From the NCBI GenBank assembly GCA_964403075.1, contig CAYOEV010000015.1, positions 1-54,487 of the forward strand: a stretch of DNA of 54,487 nt, read 5' to 3'. The notes under the pieces are model-generated. The model saw only the letters and a program-made list of their open reading frames with translations, was not told the origin of the DNA and did not search any database. Numbering within the stretch: position 1 is the stretch's first letter; every line of letters begins with the position of its first letter. Position numbers and translations under genes: made by a program. The stretch comes from CAYOEV01 sp964403075. GTDB taxonomy: Bacteria > Bacteroidota > Bacteroidia > Cytophagales > Cyclobacteriaceae. This document shows, one piece after another, positions 43,307-52,268 of this stretch.

Positions 43307-43942
43307 TTGTCCCATTCCCTGTCAAAAGTTGCTACCCATACTTTGCCATCGGCACCGTTTCACAGTGCGCTCAACGCAAGCGGGGAATACATCCTTTCAT
43401 TTGCATCCGAAAACGGCCTTTTGCTGCAGGCTGTCCATTTGATCACCGGCAAGATGCAATGGCAAAAGGATTCCAAAAAGTTGAGCAGATGGCATCACCT
43501 GGCAGGCTTCGCTGAACATCAATTGCTGATCAAAGAGTTCACGGATAAACAAAACCCCGAAAAGATACAGTGGTGGATTTACGACTGGCAATCAGATGAA
43601 CTAAGTGCCACAACTATCCGCCCTGACCCCGCGCCGATTAAAGTGCCTGTTACTTATTGGGCCGATGAGGAACATTTTAAGACCATCTTACAATTCAAAA
43701 ATGAGCCCCTCGTGTTGGCCTGTGAATATTGGGAACAACAAGACACCATTATTCTCAGTTATTATGTAAAGAAAAGCAATCGTATTGATCGATATTTGCA
43801 AGTGATTCAGGAGGGCGCCACCACCTACCTGGAATGCCAGGACACCGATCTGTCAGGGTTTGCCCCCAATAGCTTTTTCATATTTAAAGACCGTTTGATT
43901 TTTATCCAAGACCATGTACATCTTAAGATTTATCAGATTTAG
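43307..43942 (+). CDS. DUF4905-like protein, unknown function
   Basis: A protein of about 211 residues with no membrane segment, rich in Trp (HLITGKMQWQKD, KIQWWIYDWQSDEL) and beta strands. It ends in a strand pair (FFIFKDRLIFIQDHVHLKIY). This resembles the Bacteroidota family DUF4905, likely half of a propeller; I am moderately sure. The start is unclear: the only early codon in frame is TTG at 43307. An alternative frame from 43288 reads LLKIKRFVPFPVKS before joining this one after a one-base shift, so the N-terminus may carry a sequence error. It overlaps the next gene by 29 bases. Confidence 0.65.
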   Translation: MSHSLSKVATHTLPSAPFHSALNASGEYILSFASENGLLLQAVHLITGKMQWQKDSKKLSRWHHLAGFAEHQLLIKEFTDKQNPEKIQWWIYDWQSDELSATTIRPDPAPIKVPVTYWADEEHFKTILQFKNEPLVLACEYWEQQDTIILSYYVKKSNRIDRYLQVIQEGATTYLECQDTDLSGFAPNSFFIFKDRLIFIQDHVHLKIYQI

Positions 43943-44900
43943 ATTTTTCATTATGACATTGGCCTGTGCCCTTCTCACATCGGCACACGTATCTGACTCA
44001 CTAAGAACCGAAAAACGTGGCAATCAGTGGTTCGTGATACATCAGGTGGAATCGGGCGAGACACTTTTCAGTCTTTCCAGGAGGTACAAATCAGCTTTGG
44101 ACAAAATTATCTCGCAGAACAACATCGAAGACAACGCCATCGATATTGGTCAGGTCCTGGAGATACCCATTGCGTCCCCTAATAAAACCCCCACCCAACA
44201 AGCAATTAGTGGCAAAACCCACACGGTCCGCACTGGAGAGACACTCTTTGCGCTCTCGAGAAAATATGGGCTCACCGTGGCCGACATCAAGGCATGGAAC
44301 GCACTCCCCTCAGATCAACTGGCCGTAGGACAGGTTCTGTTGCTCCAACCCCCGAAAAAGTCCGCACCGCCTGATGAGCCGACAAATATTATAAAGGTGA
44401 AAAACACACTACCAACCGTCACAAAACCTCCCTTTGAGGGGGCAGTGGCCTATAATGTTGTAGCAGGTGATGGTCTTGCGCTGGTTGGAAGAAAACTTAA
44501 AGTAAGCATTGACAGCTTAAGGAATTGGAATGGGCTGGCATCGAACAACCTCACCATCGGCCAGACCCTCTGGTACCGCAAATACGATCGGCAGGTAAGC
44601 AAGACGTCAGATAAGGAAGAGGTGTTTGGAAAAGTGCGATCGGAAGGTCTCGCCAAGCAGATAGAAAACCTGGAAGGTACCACCAAATATCTGGCGCTGC
44701 ACCGGTCATTGCCGGTGGGCAGTTTGGTGGAAGTCACCAATCTGATGAACAAACGAAAAGTATTCGTGCGGGTGGTTGGCAAGCTACCGGACAACAGCGC
44801 CAATGAAGGTGTGTTGATTCGACTGACCCCCATCTCCTTCAAGCGACTCGGTATCATCGACGACCGGGCACGTGTGGAGTTGGCTTATTACAATGACTGA
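43914..44900 (+). CDS. LysM-repeat protein with C-terminal double-psi beta-barrel
   Basis: The protein has 328 residues. A short N-terminal signal (FFIMTLACALLTSAHVS) is followed by three LysM modules at about 43-85, 103-145 and 180-221 (HQVESGETLFSLSRRY, HTVRTGETLFALSRKYG, and a diverged YNVVAGDGLALVGRKL). The C-terminal 90 residues (about 240-328) resemble RlpA-like double-psi barrels: LHRSLPVGSLVEVTNL and KVFVRVVGKLPD. The third LysM lost the usual G-E-T-L, so it may bind weakly. It probably binds peptidoglycan glycan chains in the periplasm. Either ATG (43914 or 43953) could be the start. Confidence 0.85.
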   Translation: MYILRFIRFRFFIMTLACALLTSAHVSDSLRTEKRGNQWFVIHQVESGETLFSLSRRYKSALDKIISQNNIEDNAIDIGQVLEIPIASPNKTPTQQAISGKTHTVRTGETLFALSRKYGLTVADIKAWNALPSDQLAVGQVLLLQPPKKSAPPDEPTNIIKVKNTLPTVTKPPFEGAVAYNVVAGDGLALVGRKLKVSIDSLRNWNGLASNNLTIGQTLWYRKYDRQVSKTSDKEEVFGKVRSEGLAKQIENLEGTTKYLALHRSLPVGSLVEVTNLMNKRKVFVRVVGKLPDNSANEGVLIRLTPISFKRLGIIDDRARVELAYYND

Positions 44901-45672
44901 ATCGGCACTCAAGTCCTTTCTGGATGAGCAGGTGGATCAATTCAACCGTCCCGCTTTCATCCAGGATGATCCCATAAGCATTCCCAAGGCTTACACGAAA
45001 AAACAGGACATTGAAATTGCTGGCTTGTTTGCGGCCGTTTTTTCCTGGGGCAATCGAATAACTATCCTACGCAAAGCACAAACTTTCCTCACTTTTATGG
45101 GAGACAGCCCATACGACTTCGTTTTGAACCATAAGGTCGATGACCTACGACCGTTTGATACATTCGTACACCGTACCTTTCAACCCGCAGATGCCCGCTG
45201 GACGCTAACCTTTTTAAAACAATATTATCGACAACACGATTCGCTGGAAACAGCCTTTCTTCCAGGTAAAGACCTTAAAGAAGGCTTAATCCACTTTCAT
45301 GAGTTGTTTTTCGCCAACCCGGATGCACCCAGCCGTACCAAAAAACATTTTCCGACACCTCTGCGCAACGCTTCTTGTAAAAGATTGAACATGTACCTGC
45401 GATGGATGGTGAGGCGGGACGACCGAATGGTGGACTTTGGCTTGTGGAAACAACACAACCCTGCCCTGCTGTATTGTCCACTCGACCTACATGTCCATCG
45501 AATTGCCACAGACCTGGGCCTCATCGTCAGAAAGCAGGCTGACTGGAAAACAACTGCAGCCCTTACGAAACGTCTTCGCCGATTAGACCCCAAAGACCCT
45601 GCAAAGTTCGATTTTGCCTTATTTGGTTTGGGTATCAGCGAGAAGTCTACCAATCACTCAATGCGGTATTGA
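44893..45672 (+). CDS. TIGR02757 (DUF2400) family protein, unknown function
   Basis: A 259-residue cytoplasmic protein of the TIGR02757/DUF2400 family, widespread in Bacteroidota but without assigned function. Recognisable lines are DPISIPKAYTKKQDIEIAGLFAA, FSWGNRITILRKAQ, NMYLRWMVRRDDRMVDFGLW, then PLDLHVHRIATDLGL and DFALFGLGIS. The conserved Arg, His and Asp residues in a helical protein resemble the HhH DNA glycosylase layout, but this is only an impression. It overlaps the LysM gene by 8 bases and, at its 3' end, the convergent CD-NTase-like gene by 19 bases. Confidence 0.88.
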   Translation: MTESALKSFLDEQVDQFNRPAFIQDDPISIPKAYTKKQDIEIAGLFAAVFSWGNRITILRKAQTFLTFMGDSPYDFVLNHKVDDLRPFDTFVHRTFQPADARWTLTFLKQYYRQHDSLETAFLPGKDLKEGLIHFHELFFANPDAPSRTKKHFPTPLRNASCKRLNMYLRWMVRRDDRMVDFGLWKQHNPALLYCPLDLHVHRIATDLGLIVRKQADWKTTAALTKRLRRLDPKDPAKFDFALFGLGISEKSTNHSMRY

Positions 45673-46637
45673 ATCGAGCGGCTCAAATCCCCATTCAGGG
45701 CCGTCCGTAGATCCTCGATGAGCTTATCTACCGCTACTTTCAACTTTTTCACGGCATCTATTTTCCCGGCATGATTTCCGAAAACCAATTCTCGCTTACT
45801 GGGAGAGACTACTTTTTCCAATACAGCCGGCGAGAAAAGTAATTGGTCCAAATGTTCACTCACGAGTGGCAGCAATTCTAGAATTTTTTCATGGGCCGTC
45901 TGCAAACGCTCATCAGGGATGGCATACAGCATACCTGAAATCTCATAATCCGAGAGCGCAATGGACCCATCTACACTCAATGACTTCAACAGCCGTACCA
46001 GTTGCGTGTAGTGCCCACTGGTATTCTGGTCTTTGGTATGCATACGCGCCATATTCAAGAAAGGCAAGTGCTTTCTGCGCGTTTTTTCTTTGAAATTGTA
46101 ATGTGCCACTCCCCGGAACATTTCATGTTTTGACTGGACATACTCTGGGTTATTGATCCACAAACAGGGCACCACGTTGATCCGGCAACCCGGTTTCTGC
46201 GTCAGCAATTTCACTTTAACGGTATCTCCATAATCCGCCTGTTGGATGTAAGGCTTTTTAAGCATGGCATCGCGAATAATTTCACCAACCTCACTGATGT
46301 CTTTGGCGCCGGTATTTTCTGGCAGGATACACAATAGTTCAATCTCACCATACAACCGAATGTGGGTTTCCGTGCGCAATGGCCCATAGTAGCGGAAATC
46401 AGCATGAATTTGTTTTTCCTGCAGTAAGGTGGAGAGTTCATGATGCACCTTTCGTGAATTAGCGTGTACTTTGTACGCGTAGGCCTCATCAACTTCTATG
46501 AGACTTTCGAAGGCGTAGCGTATAGGCGCAGGTAAAGATTTATCCTCAAATGACGCCGATAATACATGTGTACGGATGGCCTCGTCATAGCGTCTTCTCC
46601 TCACATTATCCAACAATAGGCTGTAGTCTAACTGCAT
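45654..46637 (-). CDS. CD-NTase-like (cGAS/DncV superfamily) protein with altered catalytic residues
   Basis: The protein has 327 residues with the overall plan of bacterial CD-NTases: an N-terminal helix region, a Pol-beta-type core (about 60-160), and a helical C-terminal half. The core line YYGPLRTETHIRLYGEIELL aligns with the canonical GS-x-x-x-x-T-x(n)-D-x-D line, and CRINVVPCLW with the third-Asp strand (usually V-D-V-V). Thus GS is Gly85-Pro86, the two metal Asp are Glu98 and Glu100, and the third Asp is Asn154. If the alignment holds, catalysis by the normal two-metal route is unlikely. No CBASS effector, E2/JAB or HORMA gene is near. It stands alone between a convergent gene and a divergent MATE gene. 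Confidence 0.7.
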   Translation of the reverse strand: MQLDYSLLLDNVRRRRYDEAIRTHVLSASFEDKSLPAPIRYAFESLIEVDEAYAYKVHANSRKVHHELSTLLQEKQIHADFRYYGPLRTETHIRLYGEIELLCILPENTGAKDISEVGEIIRDAMLKKPYIQQADYGDTVKVKLLTQKPGCRINVVPCLWINNPEYVQSKHEMFRGVAHYNFKEKTRRKHLPFLNMARMHTKDQNTSGHYTQLVRLLKSLSVDGSIALSDYEISGMLYAIPDERLQTAHEKILELLPLVSEHLDQLLFSPAVLEKVVSPSKRELVFGNHAGKIDAVKKLKVAVDKLIEDLRTALNGDLSRSIQYRIE

Positions 46638-46891
46638 AAAATATCATTATGACTGTCTATTCGCGAGCCGTAAACGAGCGCTAATTTATGGAGTTTCGCC
46701 GGAATGCATCATGATCCCTTCCTCAATGACCTGTAATTAATTCATGCAACATCCATTAATTGCATGCTTTTTTCTTTTCTTTACAAGGATGGAGTCTTTG
46801 TCTTAAGCACCTTTTTTCCGTTTGTTGCCGACCTGCATTCCCAGGAGGGATGACCTGTTTTTCCCAATTATTCACTTTCCACTCAAAACTG

Positions 46892-48295
46892 ATGACAAAG
46901 CCTTTGACCCTGTCCCGTTTTTATAAACTATTTGTATCCGCCTTGAAAGGTGAACAAAAAGATTTCACCACCGGCAGTATTCGAAAAGCCATCTTCATGC
47001 TGTCGATACCCATGATTGCAGAAATGCTCATGGAGTCACTTTTCGCCGTGGTAGATGTCTACTTTGTCTCCCAGGTAAGTGTACACGCCATTGCAACAGT
47101 GGGCCTCACGGAGTCGGTATTGATGATCATCTATTCCATTGCTGTGGGATTGAGCATGGCCGTTACCGCCATCATTGCCCGAAGAATAGGTGAAAAAAAA
47201 TTCAAACGTGCAGCGGACGCTGCTTTCCAGGCCCTGATCGTCGCCGTAATCCTCGGCCTCGGATTGGGAATATTTGGTTTCGTCTATGCCGAAGAGGTGC
47301 TGGCACTCATGGGTGGTGAACCCGAGTTGATAGCTGAAGGTAGATGGTACACCAAAATAATGTATGCCGGCAACCTGAGCGTTATCTTGTTATTCCTGCT
47401 CAATGCCATTTTCCGTGGTGCAGGAGATGCGTCAATCGCCATGCGGTCGCTTTGGATCGCCAATATCTTAAACATGCTTTTGGATGCAGTGCTCGTGCTG
47501 GGTTGGGGCCCCATTCCTGCGCTGGGCGTCATGGGTGCGGCCATTGCCACCACTACCGGACGGTCGGTGGGTGTGGCGTATCAATTGTACCATTTGCTGA
47601 AGGGATCATCACTCGTCAAGTTAGGTTGGCAAAATGTTGTCGTCAGAGTTAGGACCATCAAAGAAATCGTACGTGTGGGTGCCGCAGGCGTGGGGCAGTT
47701 TTTGGTGGAGTCAGCGAGTTGGATATTCCTGGTGCGCGTGGTTTCCATGTTCGGTTCGGAAGCTTTGGCCGGTTATACCATTGCTTTTCGAGTTATTGTG
47801 TTTACGTTGCTCCCCTCATGGGGCATGGCCAATGCCGCAGCCACTTTGGTTGGGCAGAACCTGGGTGCCAGGAAACCTGAGCGAGCGGAAGCCTCAGTAT
47901 GGAAAATCGCCTGGTACAACACCGCATTTTTGTTTCTGGTGTCCATCGTATTTTTCGCCTTTGCTCAAGATATAGTCACCTTTTTCAATGACTCACCCAC
48001 CGTAGTAGCCATTGGGGTGCAGGCCATGCGGATAATTTGTACGGGCTACATTTTCTTCGCCTTCGGCATGGTAATGGGCCAGGCGTTCAATGGTGCAGGT
48101 GATACGCTTACTCCACTGCTCATTAGCATCATCGTTTTCTGGATCATCCAAATACCCATGGCTTATCAAATGGCGGTAGTTATGGACTGGCAGAGCAATG
48201 GCGTTTTTATTTCCATAGCAATCTGTCATTCCCTGTATGCACTGCTGGCAGCTGTCCTTTTCAAACGCGGTCGGTGGAAAAGGACAGTAGTTTAG
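46892..48295 (+). CDS. MATE family efflux transporter
   Basis: The protein has 467 residues and 12 predicted spans in two MatE halves (about 45-205 and 275-440). It exports drugs or other cationic or organic solutes using Na+ or H+. Typical lines: IPMIAEMLMESLFAVVDVYF in TM1, AIFRGAGDASIAM in the first half and AFNGAGDTLTPLL in the second. The ATG giving MTKPLTLSRF is chosen because the 44 residues upstream in frame are Cys- and Phe-rich and unlike MATE N-termini. Substrate cannot be inferred. The upstream region holds a 13-bp near-repeat. Its TAG interlocks with the stop of the next gene. Confidence 0.93.
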   Translation: MTKPLTLSRFYKLFVSALKGEQKDFTTGSIRKAIFMLSIPMIAEMLMESLFAVVDVYFVSQVSVHAIATVGLTESVLMIIYSIAVGLSMAVTAIIARRIGEKKFKRAADAAFQALIVAVILGLGLGIFGFVYAEEVLALMGGEPELIAEGRWYTKIMYAGNLSVILLFLLNAIFRGAGDASIAMRSLWIANILNMLLDAVLVLGWGPIPALGVMGAAIATTTGRSVGVAYQLYHLLKGSSLVKLGWQNVVVRVRTIKEIVRVGAAGVGQFLVESASWIFLVRVVSMFGSEALAGYTIAFRVIVFTLLPSWGMANAAATLVGQNLGARKPERAEASVWKIAWYNTAFLFLVSIVFFAFAQDIVTFFNDSPTVVAIGVQAMRIICTGYIFFAFGMVMGQAFNGAGDTLTPLLISIIVFWIIQIPMAYQMAVVMDWQSNGVFISIAICHSLYALLAAVLFKRGRWKRTVV

Positions 48296-50961
48296 CGAAT
48301 GGTTAACTTCTCCAGTTGATGGCCATAGGTACCGTACAACTGATAGGCACCCTCACTTTCGAAATAAAGGACACCCATGGGGAAGGCTCCCTGAAGCGTT
48401 CGTGAAGTAAATGCCCTACCATCCACCTCGTAGGCACTCACCAACTGCTCTGTTTGATTCACCGACAGAATCAGCGATTTGCCCCCGCCAAACCGATAAT
48501 ATTGGGTGACGAGGCGATCTTTTCCCAAATAGGTTTTGGAAAATAATTCTTTACCGGATGCATCGAAAACCGTCCAGGTATTGGCCGACGTCTTTACCAA
48601 TAGAAAGGTACTGCCAAGTGCGTCAGGGATCAATTCAAAACGCATGTCCATATCCTCACGCGGTAGCTGCCGGCGATCGAGTACCCTGCCTTCGAAATTG
48701 ATTTGGATCAATTCTCCCATGGTGGAAAGGGCCGTCAATTTTGAAGTTGCGAAACTACCCGTTGGCTCAGAAAAATAATTGGAAGTAAACCTGGTTTTTG
48801 CATTCAATGGAAAACCAGGATAGGACTGCCCCCTGCGGTTCACCAGGTCGAACAATCCATCATCGGTGAGCAATATAAAAGCATCTCTACCCGCTACCCG
48901 AATGTGCTGCGGACCGGTAGCAAGTCCTCCAGTCGCACGCGGGTTCCAGCCCTCCAAATCTTTACCGCTTTTATCAAAGAGATAGATATTACCAGCAGGC
49001 GTGGTACACATCAATCGGTAGTTTTTTGACCCGTCATAATCTACCACCTCGAAATAAGCTATCTGCTCTTTAGAAGGGAGGCTCAACGGAAATCCGGAGA
49101 GGTATCTTCCGGTGCGGTCGATGGCATGTATTTGTGTTTGTGTAGCAAAGGCATATTGGAGCTTACCGTTTTTGTAGTAGTCGATCTCCACTACATCGGA
49201 AACAATGGGTTCATTAAGCACCTTGGCCCAGATGGCTGTCATGTCGTCAGCCACATGAAAAAGCTGGTTGAGGGTGTCCTGCACCATCACTTCCCAATTT
49301 GGGGAGGTATGGCTGCGCACCAGAAAAGGTGGCGTACGAATCGGACTGTTGACCTGGAAAATACGCCCACTCCCAGCCGTTGGCTGATTCTTGGGTGGGC
49401 TGGGCTGGTACAGCACCATACTCGTATAAAAAGACTCCTCCACCCGACTCATTTGAAAGGAAAACAATTGCAAGCTTTGAAGAATGCCACGGTATTGTTC
49501 GAAATACGACCGCCAGTCTGGCTTCAGATGGTGCATCAACTGGTTCCAACTTCGAGATACATTCACAAAAAGACTGTAATTGGCTGAGCGATTGCTAAGC
49601 TCCATCAGCCGTGTAAAGCGAAATGACTTTTTCCATGTATTCTCAGATGCTATCGCCTTTATCTGCCGCTTCAACTGATCCAGATCATTCGAAAAAACAA
49701 TGAAATCACGATAAATAAAATAGTAACCCGTGCCTTCCAATCCATGCAAGCTCCCCAGGAGCCCGTCCAACAGCCGGGCATTCATGGCACGAATTACAAA
49801 ATCTCCATATCGGTCAGAAAAGAGGGTGTCTGCTGCCATACGTCCGGCCGCCTGGCGCAAAAAGGCCCCTGATTCATCTGGACTGACACTTTCAAAGATC
49901 ACCAGTTGGTCTGGTTGCTCTCCGGCAAGCCATTCCAGCTCTGCGATACCTAATTCATCATCCAGCGTGGTCAGGAAAAAACTAAGATCCAGGTCGTAGG
50001 CCTTTTCAATCTCCAGCTGATTTTTTTCAATTTCAGGATATTTGTTTACCAGTGCCCGGTACCAGGCATCAGGCGAAGAAAAAGTGAAATGTTCCAACGT
50101 GGCTGTGGCATTGGGTATGACCTCGAACATATCTGAAGTGCCTGGAGGTGTATCAAATAGCGACATCCACTCATCATCCTGCGTTGTGAAGCCTGTGGCA
50201 CTCAGGTGGTCCGCAGACCATTGATAGTCCAACCTACTGAATTGAGCCAACGGCAATAGGTCTGCCGGTGCGAAAACAGAAAGTAAGTCGGCCAATTTCA
50301 GGTGATTGATATACAGCCGCCCCACTCCCTCCGCTGGTTGTCCCAACGTCTCCAATTTATCCAGCTGCCGGCCAAGACTGCGGTCGGCATTCTGTAAAGT
50401 GCGCAGGGCATCTTCCAACAAAAAGGCCGTTGTACTCCCTAGCAGGTGGTCGCCCAATACCAGATAACTGAATTGCAGTTCTCCCGTCTCATCATGTACC
50501 TCTTTCACGAGGAACCCCTCATATTTTCTGTCCGTAAACCGATAACCCGCCTTTCGGTAATCCTCGAGGGTACGCCGAAAATAACTTTTGAGTAGATCGC
50601 CAGACATTTCCCAGATAAAGAGTGCATCCAATTCAGTGGATGAAGTGGGTGAAATCGCCACAAACAAACGACTTTCAGCAGATAGCTCAGACAATTTCAA
50701 GGTGGAGTCCACCTCCCGGTAATGACTCAACTGGGCATTGATCCGACGCATGAACGGCAGTGACTGCACCGAAGAACCAATGATCACCTTCTGTAGCGAA
50801 TCGAAACGAGCAGTGGGGTGCTGAATTTCCAACACCAAAGCATGCTGATCCGATATAAAATCCCAGGTCTGATAAACGGGGCCTTTTATAAAATAGCGAT
50901 AAACCAAATACCCAACCGCGAGAATAGAGATTACTAAAACAAATCGCAGAAAAAATCTCAT
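48292..50961 (-). CDS. Large membrane-anchored envelope protein, unknown function
   Basis: The protein has 889 residues with one N-terminal membrane span (about 3-24: FFLRFVLVISILAVGYLVYRYF) and a long periplasmic part. Residues about 30-560 resemble the DUF3352-like proteins, with repeated helix-strand units and LDLSFFLTTLDDELGIAEL. Residues about 590-889 have propeller-like strand repeats: LSGFPLSLPS, VVDYDGSKNYRLMC, NIYLFDKSGKDLEGW, and again YPGFPLNAKT. I do not know its role. The family is conserved in Bacteroidota, which hints at envelope or cell-wall maintenance. Its ATG overlaps the last base of the hemL stop (TGATG). Confidence 0.75.
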   Translation of the reverse strand: MRFFLRFVLVISILAVGYLVYRYFIKGPVYQTWDFISDQHALVLEIQHPTARFDSLQKVIIGSSVQSLPFMRRINAQLSHYREVDSTLKLSELSAESRLFVAISPTSSTELDALFIWEMSGDLLKSYFRRTLEDYRKAGYRFTDRKYEGFLVKEVHDETGELQFSYLVLGDHLLGSTTAFLLEDALRTLQNADRSLGRQLDKLETLGQPAEGVGRLYINHLKLADLLSVFAPADLLPLAQFSRLDYQWSADHLSATGFTTQDDEWMSLFDTPPGTSDMFEVIPNATATLEHFTFSSPDAWYRALVNKYPEIEKNQLEIEKAYDLDLSFFLTTLDDELGIAELEWLAGEQPDQLVIFESVSPDESGAFLRQAAGRMAADTLFSDRYGDFVIRAMNARLLDGLLGSLHGLEGTGYYFIYRDFIVFSNDLDQLKRQIKAIASENTWKKSFRFTRLMELSNRSANYSLFVNVSRSWNQLMHHLKPDWRSYFEQYRGILQSLQLFSFQMSRVEESFYTSMVLYQPSPPKNQPTAGSGRIFQVNSPIRTPPFLVRSHTSPNWEVMVQDTLNQLFHVADDMTAIWAKVLNEPIVSDVVEIDYYKNGKLQYAFATQTQIHAIDRTGRYLSGFPLSLPSKEQIAYFEVVDYDGSKNYRLMCTTPAGNIYLFDKSGKDLEGWNPRATGGLATGPQHIRVAGRDAFILLTDDGLFDLVNRRGQSYPGFPLNAKTRFTSNYFSEPTGSFATSKLTALSTMGELIQINFEGRVLDRRQLPREDMDMRFELIPDALGSTFLLVKTSANTWTVFDASGKELFSKTYLGKDRLVTQYYRFGGGKSLILSVNQTEQLVSAYEVDGRAFTSRTLQGAFPMGVLYFESEGAYQLYGTYGHQLEKLTIR

Positions 50962-52268
50962 CAGGCCAAGGCAAATTGTTGCTGAACCACCTTTAGGGCT
51001 GCTTCTGAAGCTTCCAGTACCCGATGGATGGCAGCCTCATCCATGGCGACCGACAAAAACAGTGACTCGAACTGAGAAGGCGCCAGATAAACACCCCGAC
51101 TCAACATCTCCCTGAAATAGCATCCGAATTGTTCCGTGTCACAGGTTTTGGCCTCCTCGAAATTACGGGCCACCCGGTCCGTGAAGAAAAGGGTATACAT
51201 CGATCCGCACCGGTTTAGCGTGAAAGGTAAAGACAAAGTATCCAGTTGCGCCTGTATACCTTCGACAATACGCGCACAGATGACATCCAGCTTTTGGTAT
51301 ACGTCAGGGTGCTCATGTAAATACTTCAATTGTGCATGACCAGCGGCCATGGCTACCGGATTACCACTTAAAGTTCCGGCCTGATAAACGGGGCCTTCCG
51401 GTGACACAAAATCCATGATTTCACTTTTACCTCCATAGGCACCGACCGGCATACCACCCCCGATGATCTTTCCCAGGGTGGTCAAGTCAGGGGTAACGTT
51501 CAGTAGCTGCTGGGCACCCGCAGGGGACAGGCGAAAGCCGGTCATGACTTCATCAAATATCAATACGATGTGGTGTTGGTCACACAATTCACGGAGGCCC
51601 TTTAAAAAGTCGGCTTGAGCCACAATACATCCCATGTTCCCGGCTACCGGCTCTATGATGATGGCAGCCACATCCTCATGGGCGTGCACCAGTTGTACCA
51701 CACTATCCAGATCGTTGAAAGTTGCCAGCAAGGTATCTTTGGCGGTACCCTGCGTAACCCCCGGGCTATCGGGTGTTCCCATGGTGATTGCACCGCTGCC
51801 GGCCGCTATTAGAAAGGAATCACCATGTCCATGGTAGCAGCCCTCAAATTTGATAATCTTATCCTTTCCGGTATAGCCACGCGCCAGGCGGATGGCCGAC
51901 ATGGTGGCCTCTGTACCGGAATTGACCATACGTACCTTCTCGATGGACGGTACCATTTCACAAATGCGTCGGGCCATCGTAATTTCTGATCTGGAAGGGG
52001 CACCAAAAGAGGTGGCCCGCTGGACAGCTTCAATAATCGCCTTTTCTATCTCCGGATGCCGATGTCCCAGGATCATAGGACCCCAAGAATTGATCATGTC
52101 TACATAATCGTTGCCATCTTCATCGTAGAGATAAGCACCGGAGGCGTGTTTGAAAAAAACCGGATCACCTCCCACTGCCTTGAATGCACGCACTGGCGAG
52201 TTGACCCCGCCGGGTATATATTTTTTTGCTTCTAAGAATAAGTTTTGGCTGTTGTTAATTTCCCACAT
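50961..52268 (-). CDS. hemL: Glutamate-1-semialdehyde 2,1-aminomutase
   Basis: A 435-residue PLP enzyme converting glutamate-1-semialdehyde to 5-aminolevulinate, the C5 route to haem and cobalamin precursors. Motifs: PGGVNSPVRAFKAVGG, YVDMINSWGPMILGHRHP, RMVNSGTEATMSAIRLARG, FEGCYHGHGDSFL, FDEVMTGFR, and the PLP Lys in TTLGKIIGGGMPVGAYGG. Length is normal. Its product also feeds cytochrome b558 haem. It overlaps the upstream TPR/binding-protein gene by 14 bases and the downstream 889-residue gene by one base, so the three are likely made together. Confidence 0.97.
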   Translation of the reverse strand: MWEINNSQNLFLEAKKYIPGGVNSPVRAFKAVGGDPVFFKHASGAYLYDEDGNDYVDMINSWGPMILGHRHPEIEKAIIEAVQRATSFGAPSRSEITMARRICEMVPSIEKVRMVNSGTEATMSAIRLARGYTGKDKIIKFEGCYHGHGDSFLIAAGSGAITMGTPDSPGVTQGTAKDTLLATFNDLDSVVQLVHAHEDVAAIIIEPVAGNMGCIVAQADFLKGLRELCDQHHIVLIFDEVMTGFRLSPAGAQQLLNVTPDLTTLGKIIGGGMPVGAYGGKSEIMDFVSPEGPVYQAGTLSGNPVAMAAGHAQLKYLHEHPDVYQKLDVICARIVEGIQAQLDTLSLPFTLNRCGSMYTLFFTDRVARNFEEAKTCDTEQFGCYFREMLSRGVYLAPSQFESLFLSVAMDEAAIHRVLEASEAALKVVQQQFALA

